The notes: a model not told the origin generated them from the sequence alone. 64,000 nucleotides of DNA from Agapetus fuscipes (GCA_951799405.1 OX637363.1:6758001-6822000), one strand, 5' to 3'. Numbered from the stretch's first letter, positions 49,336 to 59,103 are shown. Numbers and translations: made by a program.

Positions 49336-50321
49336 CTTTTGCTCATACCAGACCGCCGTTCATGTACCTTACTACTACCAGTGGCGTGCATATCATAAAG
49401 ACCATTAGTCCTCGCCGAACTTACTTTTTAGAAAAGAAAAAATATTTTTGAAACAATAATTTTAATAAGAAACAATATTAATCGACGCCTAAAAGATAGG
49501 CAATTTTCGTAGCCCCGAATTAGACATTTGTAAGTTAGCGCCTACCGTTTTCACGCATGCAATACGCTCAGCGCGGTCCAGCAACGAGATTTTAAACTTT
49601 AGCTCGGTTCCAGCGCGGCAATACATTTAAACCAAATTGCCACTCATACATCCACATGTGGCCACCGTCTGTACGCTTCAACTCAGGCTTGCCTGGGTCA
49701 AAAGACAATAATAATTGGGAACGCACTTACGTCATAGTAGAGTAGAGACAGAAATAAACTGGTGATATATATGAAAGAGATGCAGAAAAGAAGTGTGTGA
49801 GTTTTAACTTTTTGTACATTCTCCAATTTCTTCCAAGCCCGCGCGCGTTGTTTTTGACGTCTGTGATTGTTTTTGTGATTTATTGCGAAACTTAATAATT
49901 ATTACAATGGATAACTTCAGTTCTTCATGATGTAGATAATTTTATGCCTTAGATACTGTGTGTGTTTGGAAGAATTGAGAAAAACGGCATTTCTTAAGGC
50001 CACTTCAAGTATCGAGTTATTGACTTGTCTTATTATAATGAATCATTTAGTCTGATATTTGATGTGGCTCAGGCGGCTTCCACTAAGCTTTTCATTATTG
50101 ATGTGTAAGTGTCGTGGGACAAGAACAACTACATAATGCTAGAGATTCTACAATGACTAAGGTAAGAGTTTCATAGATACTTTAAAGGTCCGTCTGAAAC
50201 GGCAACAAAAAACCACGGTGGTTATTTATTTAAGACAACTAATGCAATATTATTTCATTTTTAGGTTCAGGTTGGAATTACGGTCGTTTTACATGTTTCC
50301 AATAATTATAACTACACTTAC

Positions 50322-50565
50322 TCCTTGACTTATAGGTTGGTATGAGGCTGACCACCCATACTGTAAAAAATGGTTCACTTTGCCAATGTCACCCCTGTTT
50401 CAGGGAATGTCGGCAAGAGTTGCAGGGCTTATGTTCATTTGAGGTTTGGATTTTATTTGTAAGTACACAATCAGCATTTGTAAGCGCGAACTACACGTGT
50501 TTGTTTGTGGGCATACATCTGAGAGCTTTGAATGAATATATCCTTGCAACTTAGATTATAGATAA
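50322..50565 (+). mobile_element. Rep-C copy inside the hAT-like element
   Basis: TCCTTGACTTATAGGTTGGT to TGCAACTTAGATTATAGAT, ATTATAG-tailed subtype, nearly identical to 56310-56555 and 58090-58322. Confidence 0.9.
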
Positions 50566-50573
50566 CTACACAG

Positions 50574-50665
50574 TTTTTTTTTAACGGATATTACACGAAC
50601 CGTCATAAGACAACTTACATTATTCTCTTATAACAGTTCGTGAAATATCCGATAAAAAAACCTAC
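50574..50665. repeat. Hairpin of about 92 bp with T/A-run ends
   Basis: TTTTTTTAACGGATATTACA CGAACCGTCATAAGA is mirrored by TCTTATAACAGTTCGTGAAA TATCCGATAAAAAAA. The left arm also occurs at 63811-63848 after similar sequence (TTGGAATTACGGTCGTTTTA), so it is part of a dispersed unit. Confidence 0.75.
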
Positions 50666-51065
50666 CTGTAATTATTGTAAATATTATTTCAGTTTTATAC
50701 ATGAAGGGACTATGTTATATGTTTCTTAACATTGTTTTCAGATAATTGCTATTTCAAATTTTGTTCCGACAGATTTCCCTGGAAAAATCGGTTTTTCGTT
50801 TTTGGTTTAATTAAATTGTAAATGCCACTGGCTGTATGGAATATGAAAAAAATCGGATTTTTATTGTTTTGGAGTTGCGCACAAAAAATAATCTTGTCCT
50901 GTCGAAAACCACCCAAAACCTAGAAGTTGCCGAACTAGGTCTTAATTCCTATGATCGCCCCTGACTACTACCATTATGGATCATACTGGACTGTTCTACA
51001 CACACTATTGTACCTGTACAGGCGCGCGTAGGTACTCCAAGTTCGTAACAATATAAATAAATAGT

Positions 51066-51137
51066 AAGATGATTTATTCGGTTTTTCTTTGAATCACACC
51101 TCGAGAGCCCTCCGTAAGTTTGGTCGTCCCTATCTGT
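51066..51137 (-). mobile_element. SINE1a 3' fragment
   Basis: On the - strand, GACGACCAAACTTACGGAGG GCTCTCGAGGTGTGATTC, ending GAATAAATCATC. It directly adjoins a Rep-C fragment. Confidence 0.75.
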
Positions 51138-51268
51138 AATCTAAGTTTCAGGGATATATTACATTTAAGATTCATGTTACATGCATTCCCAAAAGCAGAC
51201 ACGTACAAGTTCGCGCCTGCCACTTATTGACTTACAATATAAAAACACAATATCAATTAAAGTATGCT
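51138..51268 (-). mobile_element. Rep-C 3' fragment
   Basis: CTGTAATCTAAGTTTCAGGG, GCATTCCCAAAAGCAGACAC, ACAATATAAAAACACAAT; 5'-truncated. Confidence 0.82.
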
Positions 51269-51619
51269 TATTTCAAATTTATGATTGCGGGTAACAGATT
51301 TTATTTTAAAAAGCAGGCTTGAGAATTTATCAAAAAATCGCAAAAAGTACTGTTAAATTATTTAAATTGTAAATAGGCTTTTAAAATCACTCCATGAAAA
51401 TGAGTCAATTAAACCAACGAAACGATGGCGTTTAAAAATGACCCTTAGTGAGTCATGCTGTAAGAATCATTTTTAGTAATTCGTTTGATGGTCTGTGAAT
51501 CGCTTTGCCAGGAAACCATCAGAATTAAAAATTTACAGTAAATATGAATGGGAGGTGGAACTAAATTTTAAATATTTTATATTCGTGAGAATCATTTTTC
51601 TGTTCTCATATTTATTTAC
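51269..51619. other. Unassigned intron DNA
   Basis: AT-rich with no element recognised. Confidence 0.4.
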
Positions 51620-51810
51620 AACATAAAAACGCAACTAAGCTGCACATATAGTGCAACCTGTTGCCACGTTGTCCCCGAAAGAGTCGTATGTGGTGTGTGG
51701 AACCTATTTATTTTCACAGGTAATGCATGAGGTAATCCATCTGAATCAAAATGCCGTGAAGGTTTACTCGGCCTTCACAATTAATGAGAATCTGAGCAGG
51801 GCAACCGCTA
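51620..51810. mobile_element. SINE2 fragments in opposite orientations
   Basis: 51631-51722 is SINE2 3' sequence on the - strand (GCAACTAAGCTGCACATATA GTGCAAC). 51745-51805 is SINE2 body on the + strand (GTGAAGGTTTACTCGGCCTT CACAATTAATGAG). The two parts are inverted relative to a normal copy. Confidence 0.7.
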
Positions 51811-51825
51811 CTTCAGCTAAAGCCT

Positions 51826-52335
51826 TAAGCGATAAGCAGACTTGTATTTGTGTTCTGTATCCTGCCGCCTTTCCACTAGGGGTGGCCGGTACCTCCGCAG
51901 ATGCGTCTCCATTTTTTTTCTGTCCTTGCAAACCTTTTTCATCTCTTCAAAATTCATCACTTTCTTCATACATACTCTTCTCTTATTTTCACTCTGCAGG
52001 TTCCATTCTTTCGCAATCTCACCTACTTGGTCTAGCCATTCCTTCCTCGGTCTTCCCCTTCCACGCTTTCCTCTGACATTTCCTCTGTACATTTTCTTCG
52101 TTAGTCCTTCACCATCCATTCTTTCAAGTTGTCCGAACCATTTCATTATGCTATTTTGTACTTTCATTCTTCAATTCTCTTTCATACCACACTCGTTCAT
52201 CACCCAATCATTACGTACTCTATCACTCAGTGTCTTTCCAGCCATTGCTCTCAGGTAAGCCATGTCAACCGTACATACTTTACTCAACTCACATTCGTTA
52301 ACTGTCCAAGCCTCACTTCCACACATGCTGTAAAA
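51826..52335 (-). mobile_element. LINE-B 3' fragment
   Basis: The - strand frame gives [37 protein letters not shown] and KVCKDRKKMETHLRRYRPPL, with a frameshift near the end. Further upstream, AWTVNECELSKVCTVDMA-like and MCGSEAW-like sequence reaches about 52330. The 3' tip GGCCACCCCTAGTGGAAAGG CGGCAGGATACAG is followed by AACAC-type tail bases. Confidence 0.88.
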
Positions 52336-52762
52336 TAAAAATTAAAATCCCCGATTATCCAATTATTTACTTACTATGGTTGACGTCACATTGCTGAGAG
52401 GTATATTAAATGCGCGGAGTCCATTACCAAAAAATGGTTTTTATTTCATTAATGGTTTTCTTTCTTTCTTTACAGGTGCGTTACATTGAATGAACCCCCG
52501 TTTGCTGCAATAAGGTAAACAGTAGATACTTATTTGATTGCATTGCGCCGCTTTGTAGCCCATTACGAGCTGTAAAGTGGGCTTTAATGGTCTCTTACTT
52601 TCCGCCGATTCATCGCCCATTGATGCTGGAGAAAATCCGTCAGTCATGGGGTCAAACTGTGACCAATTATTGATATTTAAAGATGGTGGAAAATGAATCA
52701 TTTGCTATAGATAAAATACCAATATAATCAATTATTTTTAATATTTGATCGTCTGTAGTCTA
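52336..52762. other. Unassigned intron DNA
   Basis: 52440-52700 is GC-richer than its flanks and carries an 86-residue - strand frame without recognisable motif. TTTCTTTACAG at 52466-52476 resembles an acceptor, but no Actn-like exon follows. Confidence 0.4.
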
Positions 52763-52794
52763 TTGACCGGTCCGTAGTCTAATGGTTAACATCG
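52763..52794 (+). mobile_element. SINE1 head fragment
   Basis: TTGACCGGTCCGTAGTCTAA TGGTTAACATC. Only the first 30 bp of the tRNA-like head are present. Confidence 0.7.
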
Positions 52795-52796
52795 TA

Positions 52797-53042
52797 ATAA
52801 TCTATTATCTAGGATACAAATATATATTTACATTCGAAACTCATATCAAATGTATGCCTACAAACGCAGACACGTGTAAGTTCGCGCTTACAAATGCTGA
52901 ATGTGTACTCCAAATGAATAATATATTCCCTGAAACTTTTGCCGACCTTTCTTAGGAAAGGGTGAACAGGGACAAGGGAGAACAGGGGTGACATTGTCAA
53001 AGTGAAAACCATTTTTTTACAGTATGTGTGAACAACCTCATA
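52797..53042 (-). mobile_element. Rep-C copy with a small internal duplication
   Basis: On the - strand: GTATGAGGTTGTTCACACAT ACTGT, two GGTGACATT/GGTGAACAGGG units, then TAAGCGCGAACTTACACGTG. Confidence 0.78.
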
Positions 53043-53256
53043 CAAAGCGCCAATACTCAAGCAAGGCCCAGTTGCTGTAGGGCTGGATGGACCTTTAGTG
53101 ACCGGTCTTTGGTAAAGGGATATGAATTTTTCACCCAGCGAAGAGCGTATTTGAAAATATAAATGGTATATATTTTTTTGTGCTCTGCCGGAATTTGAAC
53201 CCACAAACTTCCATTTACGAGTCAGAAGTGTTAACCACTAGACTACGGATCGTTCT
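53043..53256 (-). mobile_element. SINE1 head and body
   Basis: On the - strand: CGATCCGTAGTCTAGTGGTT, GGGTTCAAATTCCGG, body to GAGTATTGGCGCTTTG, where Rep-C begins. Confidence 0.87.
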
Positions 53257-53321
53257 TCGGAATAAGCGACGCGACGTGTCCATTTGTCAATTTTCATATT
53301 GGAAACAAATTTCCTCATCAT

Positions 53322-53578
53322 GTTCCTTGACTTATAGGTTGGTATGCGGCTGACCACCCATGCTGTAAAAATGGTTCACTTTGCCAATGTCACCCCTGTT
53401 ACAGGGAAGGACGGCAAGAGTTGCAGGGTGTATGTCCATTTGAGATTGGTTTTTATGTTGTAGGCTCACATGAGGCACGTGCAAGCGCGAACTTGTACGT
53501 GTCTGGTTGTGGGAATGCATGTAATGTGAATCTCCAATGTAACATATCTTTGCAACTTAGATTAGATTAGATTAGATA
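53322..53578 (+). mobile_element. Rep-C copy, ATTAG-tailed
   Basis: GTTCCTTGACTTATAGGTTG to TTGCAACTTAGATTAGATTA, full length. Confidence 0.92.
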
Positions 53579-53842
53579 TTTGCTCACTTCACTGCGTATT
53601 CTTTTTCGCGTCATTTCTGCGTTATTGTTTTTCGGTTTTCTCGTGCAATTCTCAATGAGATTTTAGAATAGATTTATTCATCATATTGTGGAAGGTCAGC
53701 AGCGTGCGTGACATGTCTGACTGATGAACCATAGAGAGATGTTTGGCGGCAAAGCGCTGTTTTTTTGGCACAACCACCATCCGCGAATATCTGCCTACGA
53801 TACTGAAAGCACGTTCTGTTCTTATGACAAGCTGTAGCCCAT
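53579..53842. other. Unassigned intron DNA
   Basis: No element recognised. Confidence 0.4.
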
Positions 53843-53880
53843 CCGCAACTAAGCTACATATATAGTTTAACTTATTGCCT
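53843..53880 (-). mobile_element. SINE2 3' scrap
   Basis: GCAACTAAGCTACATATATA GTTTAACTTATTGCC is the SINE2 3' end on the - strand. Confidence 0.65.
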
Positions 53881-53883
53881 GAA

Positions 53884-54293
53884 TTGAATATTGAATGAAA
53901 GAAGTGTGTAAGGACAGAAAGAAATGGCGGTTAATCTGTGATGTTGGCGGCTAGGGTTTTTTTAAATTAAAATTTGTTTTCTGTTAGTTTTTGATGTCCA
54001 TACATATTATAATTTAATGATTTAAAAAATGTAATTTGTCATGTATGTTCCTTGACTTATAGGTTGGTATGCGGCTGACCACCCATACTGTAAAAAAATG
54101 GTTCACTTTGCCAATGTCACCCCTGTTTCAGGGAAGGACGGCAAGAGTTGCAGGGCTTATGTTCATTTGAGATTGGGTTTGTATATTGTAGGTCCACATG
54201 CGGCATGTGTTAGCGCGAAATTATACATGTCTGCTTGTGGGAATGCATTTTATATAAACCTCAAATGATTTATATCTTTGCAGCTTAGATTAG
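53884..54293 (+). mobile_element. LINE-A 3' fragment
   Basis: GAATGAAAGAAGTGTGTAAG GACAGAAAGAAATGGCGG, 3' UTR, then full Rep-C end to GCAGCTTAGATTAGA. Close to the copy at 1973-2905. Confidence 0.9.
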
Positions 54294-54475
54294 ATCGCCT
54301 GCGTTATGCCCGAAGGGGTCGCATGTGGTTATTCGGGACTTTTTTTTTTTAAGAGAAAAGGTGCCGGCCTCACACCAACCACTTTGAGTTGAAGTGGGGC
54401 TCCCAGCTCCCGGGGGCTGGTTCTCATGTCTTGTGAAGGCAGAGTACACCTTCCCGCTATTTATTTTCAATCCTT
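54294..54475 (-). mobile_element. SINE2 body fragment
   Basis: On the - strand: ACTCTGCCTTCACAAGACAT, GAGCCCCACTTCAACTCAAA, GTGAGGCCGGCACC, GCGACCCCTTCGGGCATAAC. Confidence 0.82.
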
Positions 54476-54500
54476 AAAAGAATGTAATGTTGAGCTATTC

Positions 54501-55020
54501 GGTCGATAGCTCAGTTGGTAAAGTTCTTGCGTTCCACGCCAGAAAGAAAACTAGTATTTTATCCCTACCAAGGATTCCTCGACTGTCGGTATGAGGCTGA
54601 CCACCCATACTGTTAAAAATTATTCACTTTGCGAATGTCACCCTGTTTCAGGGAAGGTCGGTAAAAGTTGCAGGGCTTATGTTCATTTGAGATTGTGTTT
54701 TATATTGTAGCTCACATGCGGCATGTTCAAGCGCGAATTTAAATGTGTCGGCTTGTGGGAATACGATTAATATATCTTAAAATAAATGTAATATATCTTT
54801 GCAACTTAGATTATAGATTATTTAAAGAAGGGTGTCTGAAATTGATTGAAATACAAAAAAATACTCTGTCATCACCAAAAATGAAAACTAGCGTCCTTCG
54901 GAAACAGGGAAACCCCCTTTTCAAGTGAAGTAGTTTGCGCAAGACCAGACCCCTTTCCTATAAAAGTACTTACTCCGGAAACAACGCGATAAGAAGTTGC
55001 ACTACCGAGTTAGGTGCGTT
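54501..55020 (+). mobile_element. SINE2 copy, split by Rep-C
   Basis: The head 54501-54572 has GGTCGATAGCTCAGTTGGTA, CGTTCCACGCCAG. The body resumes at about 54826 (GAAGGGTGTCTGAAATTGAT) and runs through AACAGGGAAACCCCC, GAAGTAGTTTGCGCAAGACC to AGAAGTTGCACTACCGAGTT. Confidence 0.82.
54573..54825 (+). mobile_element. Rep-C copy inside SINE2
   Basis: ATTCCTCGACTGTCGGTATG AGGCTGACC to TTGCAACTTAGATTATAGAT, ATTATAG-tailed subtype. Confidence 0.88.
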
Positions 55021-55285
55021 TCTTTTCTTTAACAGCCTGCCTTTTTTCAAGGTTGTCTTTCCCTGTTAATTAACGATTACCTTAGCAACCTGGCAGTGCC
55101 ATATACCGCCATCTTGTCTCCTAGTTGCCATAGCAACGTCCCTAATACGTCAACTAAGAAGCCGACATACATTCCTGCACAAGCTTCTGTAATTTTATTT
55201 CTTCTTTGAATCCATTCCTCGTCAAACATTAAAAGAAGATTGCACACGTCAATTTTTTTTTTTAACTATAAAGTAGAATTGTAGA
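55021..55285. other. Unassigned intron DNA
   Basis: No element recognised. Confidence 0.4.
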
Positions 55286-55713
55286 CTGAGGGTCTGTTGC
55301 ACCAAACTCCAATCAGACAAAAACCAAATTGAGTGGAATTTATCTAATCAAATCACAAATTTGATAGCATAGGTATACGTAAATCAGCTGATGTACATCA
55401 TCTTCCCTGTTCAAATTCCATCATATTATTTATTACCCACTTCCGAGAAATATTTCACCGAGGTCTTTACCAGAATTAAGCAATCAAATTTGGTGTCTCA
55501 ATTAAATATTGATTGAAACATCAAATTTGATTGCTTTGTTCTGGTAAGGACCTCGGTTAAATATTTCTCGAAAATTGGTAAAAATGTGATGGAATTTGAA
55601 CAGGAAATATGATTCACATCAGCTGACTTACGTATATGCAATCAATTGTTTGATTTGAAAGGGAGAAATCACACTTAATTTTGATTTTCTTCTGATTGTA
55701 GTTTGGCCCTCAG
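55286..55713. mobile_element. Long foldback element of about 430 bp
   Basis: Almost the whole segment is two inverted arms of about 205 bp around 55505: CTGAGGGTCTGTTGCACCAA ... mirrored by ...TTTGGCCCTCAG; TACGTAAATCAGCTGATG / CATCAGCTGACTTACGTATA; GAGAAATATTTCACCGAGGT / ACCTCGGTTAAATATTTCTC; CAATCAAATTTG / CAAATTTGATTG. Target duplication is unclear. Confidence 0.85.
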
Positions 55714-55739
55714 TAAATAAATATTACAATGATAATTTC

Positions 55740-56003
55740 AGTGAGCGCTGTTTTTGTGTGAATCATATCTCAAAAGCCTTTTGCAAGTTTGATTGTCGAT
55801 GTAGAAAGTAACATTTTCTAGTAAAACCCAGTTGCTGTAAGGCTGGATGGTGACCTATGGTGACCGGTCATTGGTAAAGACAAATGATTTTTTCAACCCA
55901 GCGAAGAGCTATCAAATGATATTTTAATTGGGCTCCACCCGGAACCGAACCCACGACCTACCGATTACGAGTCGGAAGCGATAACCGTTAGACTATAACA
56001 CTA
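55740..56003 (-). mobile_element. SINE1 (type a), diverged
   Basis: On the - strand: GTTATAGTCTAACGGTTATC (A box changed), CGTGGGTTCGGTTCCGGGTG, body, CACACAAAAACAGCGCTCAC. It is the most diverged SINE1 here. Confidence 0.82.
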
Positions 56004-56309
56004 TCCACTGTACGCTTGTCTTCCAGCATACGTACTACTTGAACTCGTATATCCAACTGGTATAATTTATTCCTCAATCATCATTCTGTTCCTACTTAGG
56101 TTTTCTATGGATTTTCAGGAAGTGATTGCACATTTCTGGAGAATAGGTAATAAACTTGTATGTAAATATTAATGTGTGTGGGAAAATAACTTGATTCATT
56201 ATTTCTTCGCCATAAAAACAACAACTCATACAATATTTAACGCAGAACAAACTGACAAGTCGCTGGTTTTCTCACTCGGCCGCCGTCCGTTTTGCAAGAC
56301 TATAATAAT
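56004..56309. other. Unassigned intron DNA
   Basis: No element recognised. Confidence 0.4.
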
Positions 56310-56862
56310 AATCTATAATCTAAGTTGCAAGGATATATTCATTCAAAGCTCTCAGATGTATGCCCACAAACAAACACGTGTAGTTCGCGCTTACAAATGC
56401 TGATTGTGTACTCACAAATAAAATCCAAACCTCAAATGAACATAAGCCCTGCAACTCTTGCCGACATTCCCTGAAACAGGGGTGACATTGGCAAAGTGAA
56501 CCATTTTTTACAGTATGGGTGGTCAACCTCATACCAACCTATAAGTCAAGGAATACGAGTAATAAATAACATTTAAGTATAAGAAAACAACAAAACCTTA
56601 AAAATAAATCTATACAAAAAAGTCAAAAATGTCTTATGCAAAAAATGTAGCAAGCTAATAAACCAACATTACAAATCAGCATTGCAGATTAGCCGCCACT
56701 TCTTCCTGTCCTTGCATACTTTTTTCATTTCATCCAGAGTCATAACTTTTTTCATACAAGCTCTCCTTTTATTATGACTCTGGATATCCCATTCACTCGC
56801 TATTTCGAAAATTTGGTCCATCCATACCTTTCTCGGTCTTCCTCTTCCACGACATTCCACGA
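56310..56862 (-). mobile_element. LINE-A 3' fragment
   Basis: The - strand frame gives [20 protein letters not shown], then [20 protein letters not shown] and a stop after CNADL. 3' UTR and Rep-C end follow to TTAGATTATAGATTATT. Very close to the end of the copy at 30363-33615. Confidence 0.9.
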
Positions 56863-56904
56863 CATCCAAGACAATAAAGGAAAAACACTTTTCTTACTAA
56901 AATC

Positions 56905-57125
56905 TAAAGCTGAGATATATTTGAGACATTTAAGATTAATATTAAATGCATGTCCACAAGTTCGATAGTTCGATTCACGTTTACACATGTTGAAACAAAA
57001 TTAAAACTCTAAAATAAACTTAACCTCGCAAGTCTTCTCTGAAACAAGGGGTGGCATTGGCAAAATAACCACTTTTTCAATACGTTTGGTCAGCCTCACA
57101 CGAACCTACGTAAAAGTCAAAGAAC
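56905..57125 (-). mobile_element. Rep-C diverged copy
   Basis: On the - strand: GTTCGTGTGAGGCTGACCAA, CAATGCCACCCCTTGTTTCA, GCATTTAATATTAATCTTAA. Confidence 0.72.
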
Positions 57126-57164
57126 ATGATGGTACAATCGTGTAATATAGAATTGTATCTTCTA

Positions 57165-57345
57165 TAATCTAAGCTGCAAAGATACAGGCACATGTAGGTT
57201 TGAACGTTCTGCATGTGTGCATACAAATAAAAGAAAAATCTTGCAACTCCTGCCGCCTTACCCTGAAACTTGGGTGGCACTGACAAAAGTGAACCAATTT
57301 TTACAGCACGGGGGTCAGCCTCACATCAGCCTATCAGTCGAGGAG
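57165..57345 (-). mobile_element. Rep-C diverged copy, internally deleted
   Basis: On the - strand: CGACTGATAGGCTGATGTGA GGCTGACC, GTGCCACCCAAGTTTCAGGG, ATCTTTGCAGCTTAGATTAT. Confidence 0.75.
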
Positions 57346-57549
57346 CCATATATTGTTTTATCTATAATCGGATAATAAAGAAAGAAAGATTCAATCTAAG
57401 TTGCATCAGAGCAGTGCATATTTGTGTTGATGGTTTACGCATTAAAAAGCTCGCATTGTCTATGGTCGTGAAACAGCTTGCTCAGTAGAGCGTGCCTGGA
57501 TATTGGCAAACAAATCCGGAAACTGGACAACAAAACGTACGTACCCTGT

Positions 57550-57715
57550 ACACCATAGAGTAATAACATAGAGCAGCAGAAACTAACTTACTGCATTGAT
57601 ACATACTGTAGCCCACATTTGTCTCAGTCCTGTCAAACGTTGCAGTGGTGTAGTCATACGAAATAAGGCCATGTTGTCCAAAACCATTTTGTGTTTCGAC
57701 ACCGAATTATAAAGC
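57550..57715 (+). repeat. Rep-G copy, unbroken
   Basis: GAGTAATAACATAGAGCAGC, GTAGCCCACATTTGTCTCAG TCCTG, GTAGTCATACGAAATAAGGC. It is the empty-site reference for the MITE at 36547. Confidence 0.82.
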
Positions 57716-57722
57716 ATGACAT

Positions 57723-57980
57723 CTAATCTAATCTTATCTAAGCTGCAAAGATATACATCATTTAAGATTTATATTAAATGCATTCCCACAAGCAGACATG
57801 TATAATTTCGCGTTAACACATGCCGCGTGTGAACCTACAATATAAAAACCCAATCTCAAATGAACACAAGCCCTGCAACTCTTGCCGTCCTACCCTGAAA
57901 CAGGGGTGACATTGGCAAAGTGAACCATTTTTTACAGTATGGGTGGTCAGCCGCATACCAACCTATAAGTCAAGGAACAA
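57723..57980 (-). mobile_element. Rep-C copy, ATTAG-tailed
   Basis: On the - strand, GTTCCTTGACTTATAGGTTG to GCAGCTTAGATAAGATTAGA, full length. Confidence 0.92.
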
Positions 57981-58089
57981 CATGATATTTCAAGAACATG
58001 ATATCTTAAAATAATGTATTTTTCATCAATTCATATATCTTAGAGATCACAATATTTACAACGCGTGTTATCTGTCAACTGGCAGCCAT

Positions 58090-58322
58090 CTATAATCTAT
58101 AATCTAAGTTGCAAGGATATATTCATTTAAAGCTCTCAGATGTATGCCCACAAACCAACAAGTGTAGTTCGCGCTTACAAATGCTGAATGTGTACTTACA
58201 AATAAAATCCAAACCTCAAATGAACATAAGCCCCACAACTTTTGCCGACCTTCCCTGAAACAGGGGTGACATTGGCAAAGTGAACCATTTTTTACAGTAT
58301 GGGTGGTCAGCCTCATACCAAA
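58090..58322 (-). mobile_element. Rep-C copy, ATTATAG-tailed
   Basis: On the - strand, TGGTATGAGGCTGACCACCC to TTGCAACTTAGATTATAGAT. Nearly identical to the Rep-C ends at 33365-33600 and 50340-50565. Confidence 0.92.
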
Positions 58323-58337
58323 TAGTACCAACTGTCT

Positions 58338-58508
58338 AGGAACATTTTTACATTCACCCGGGTTTTTTTTTGTACACATGGAAATACAACTGTGAAGTTC
58401 TTTGTTCTCTTTCTTACTAATGGCCATTTTTGTAAATGAGTTGAAACAGATATATAATGTATATTTTCGTTAAAATGATTTCTAGCCCACAGATATCATA
58501 AGTCAATG
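58338..58508 (+). repeat. Rep-E1 partial copy
   Basis: GTCTAGGAACATTTTTACAT, GGAAATACAACTGTGAAGTT, AATGGCCATTTTTGTAAATG, CCACAGATATCATAAGTCAA. The first half is missing where Rep-C adjoins. Confidence 0.8.
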
Positions 58509-58709
58509 CTTTTACTGTATACTGCACAGCACCGGCTATAAAACGCCTGTGGTTTTCATCGACGATTTACAAACAAACGATTTTACTTTCGATTTCTAAG
58601 CGAGCGAGACGAAACGATTCGGCAATGCGTTCTCCGACTCTACCTACCTATTGTTATTAAACGCAATGATTGCGTGCAGAATCAAAGACGGCAGTGTAGG
58701 ATTTAGGTC

Positions 58710-58950
58710 TATCTATAATCTGAATTTTAAAGATGTATTGAAATTCATGCAAACCCATAAGCAGACACGTTCTACACGCGCTTACACATGCCGCATGTGG
58801 GCTTACAGCGTAAAAACTCAATGTCAAATGAACATAAGCCCTGCACTCTTTCCGACCTTCCCTGCGCGCAAACTTACACGTGTTAGATAGTGCGCATGCA
58901 TTGAATACGAGTCTTAAACGTTGATATATCTTTGCGACTTACATTCTAGG
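58710..58950. mobile_element. Two Rep-C halves in inverted arrangement
   Basis: 58710-58863 is Rep-C on the - strand (ATCTATAATCTGAATTTTAA to TTTCCGACCTTCCCTG). 58864-58950 is its 3' half on the + strand (GCGCAAACTTACACGTGTTA to TTGCGACTTACATTCTAG). This arrangement is known from twin priming of LINEs. Confidence 0.75.
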
Positions 58951-58965
58951 TCACAAGGACGGTCC

Positions 58966-59095
58966 ATAGCTCACTTGATAGAATGCTGATTGTAAAAACA
59001 CAGAGCTAGGGTTCAGATCTCTCCATGGGTGTTCGAAATGGTATCCGATTTCTGTTTTCTTGCAATTAAAATCATTATACCGGCAAGATGGTGTT
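58966..59095 (+). mobile_element. SINE2, old diverged copy
   Basis: GGTCCATAGCTCACTTGATA GAATGCT (A box), AGGGTTCAGATCTC (B box), GTGTTCGAAATGGTA, ATACCGGCAAGATGG. Confidence 0.65.
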
Positions 59096-59103
59096 TATGA
59101 GGA

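Larger units (their letters stand above)
49379..50963. mobile_element. 1.6-kb non-autonomous hAT-like element
   Basis: Ends CAGTGGCGTGCATATCAT and inverted CAGGGGCGATCATAGGAAT. Perfect 8-bp duplication ACTACTAC at 49371-49378 and 50964-50971, and the LTR-F sequence is continuous when it is removed. Inside are a GC-richer promoter-like region (49520-49860), an ATG with only a few codons (about 49907), a Rep-C copy (50322) and a hairpin (50574). No transposase remains, so it is probably a deletion derivative. Confidence 0.88.
48868..51050 (-). mobile_element. LTR-F solo LTR, opened by two insertions
   Basis: On the - strand it starts TGTTACGAACTTGGAGTACC TACGCGCG at 51050 and ends CCCAGTAAAATCATAACA at 48868. 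ATAT flanks both sides (48864-48867, 51051-51054). LTR parts: 48868-49088, 49336-49378 and 50964-51050, giving an original LTR of about 350 bp. The insertions are a Rep-C copy and a 1.6-kb hAT-like element. TG...CA ends and a 4-bp duplication fit a Ty3-type solo LTR. Confidence 0.85.

Noticed and set aside
52441..52701. Candidate host exon (acceptor-like TTTCTTTACAG, 86-codon - strand frame)
   Set aside because: No match to alpha-actinin or any family I recognise. Splice-like signal and frame are on opposite strands.
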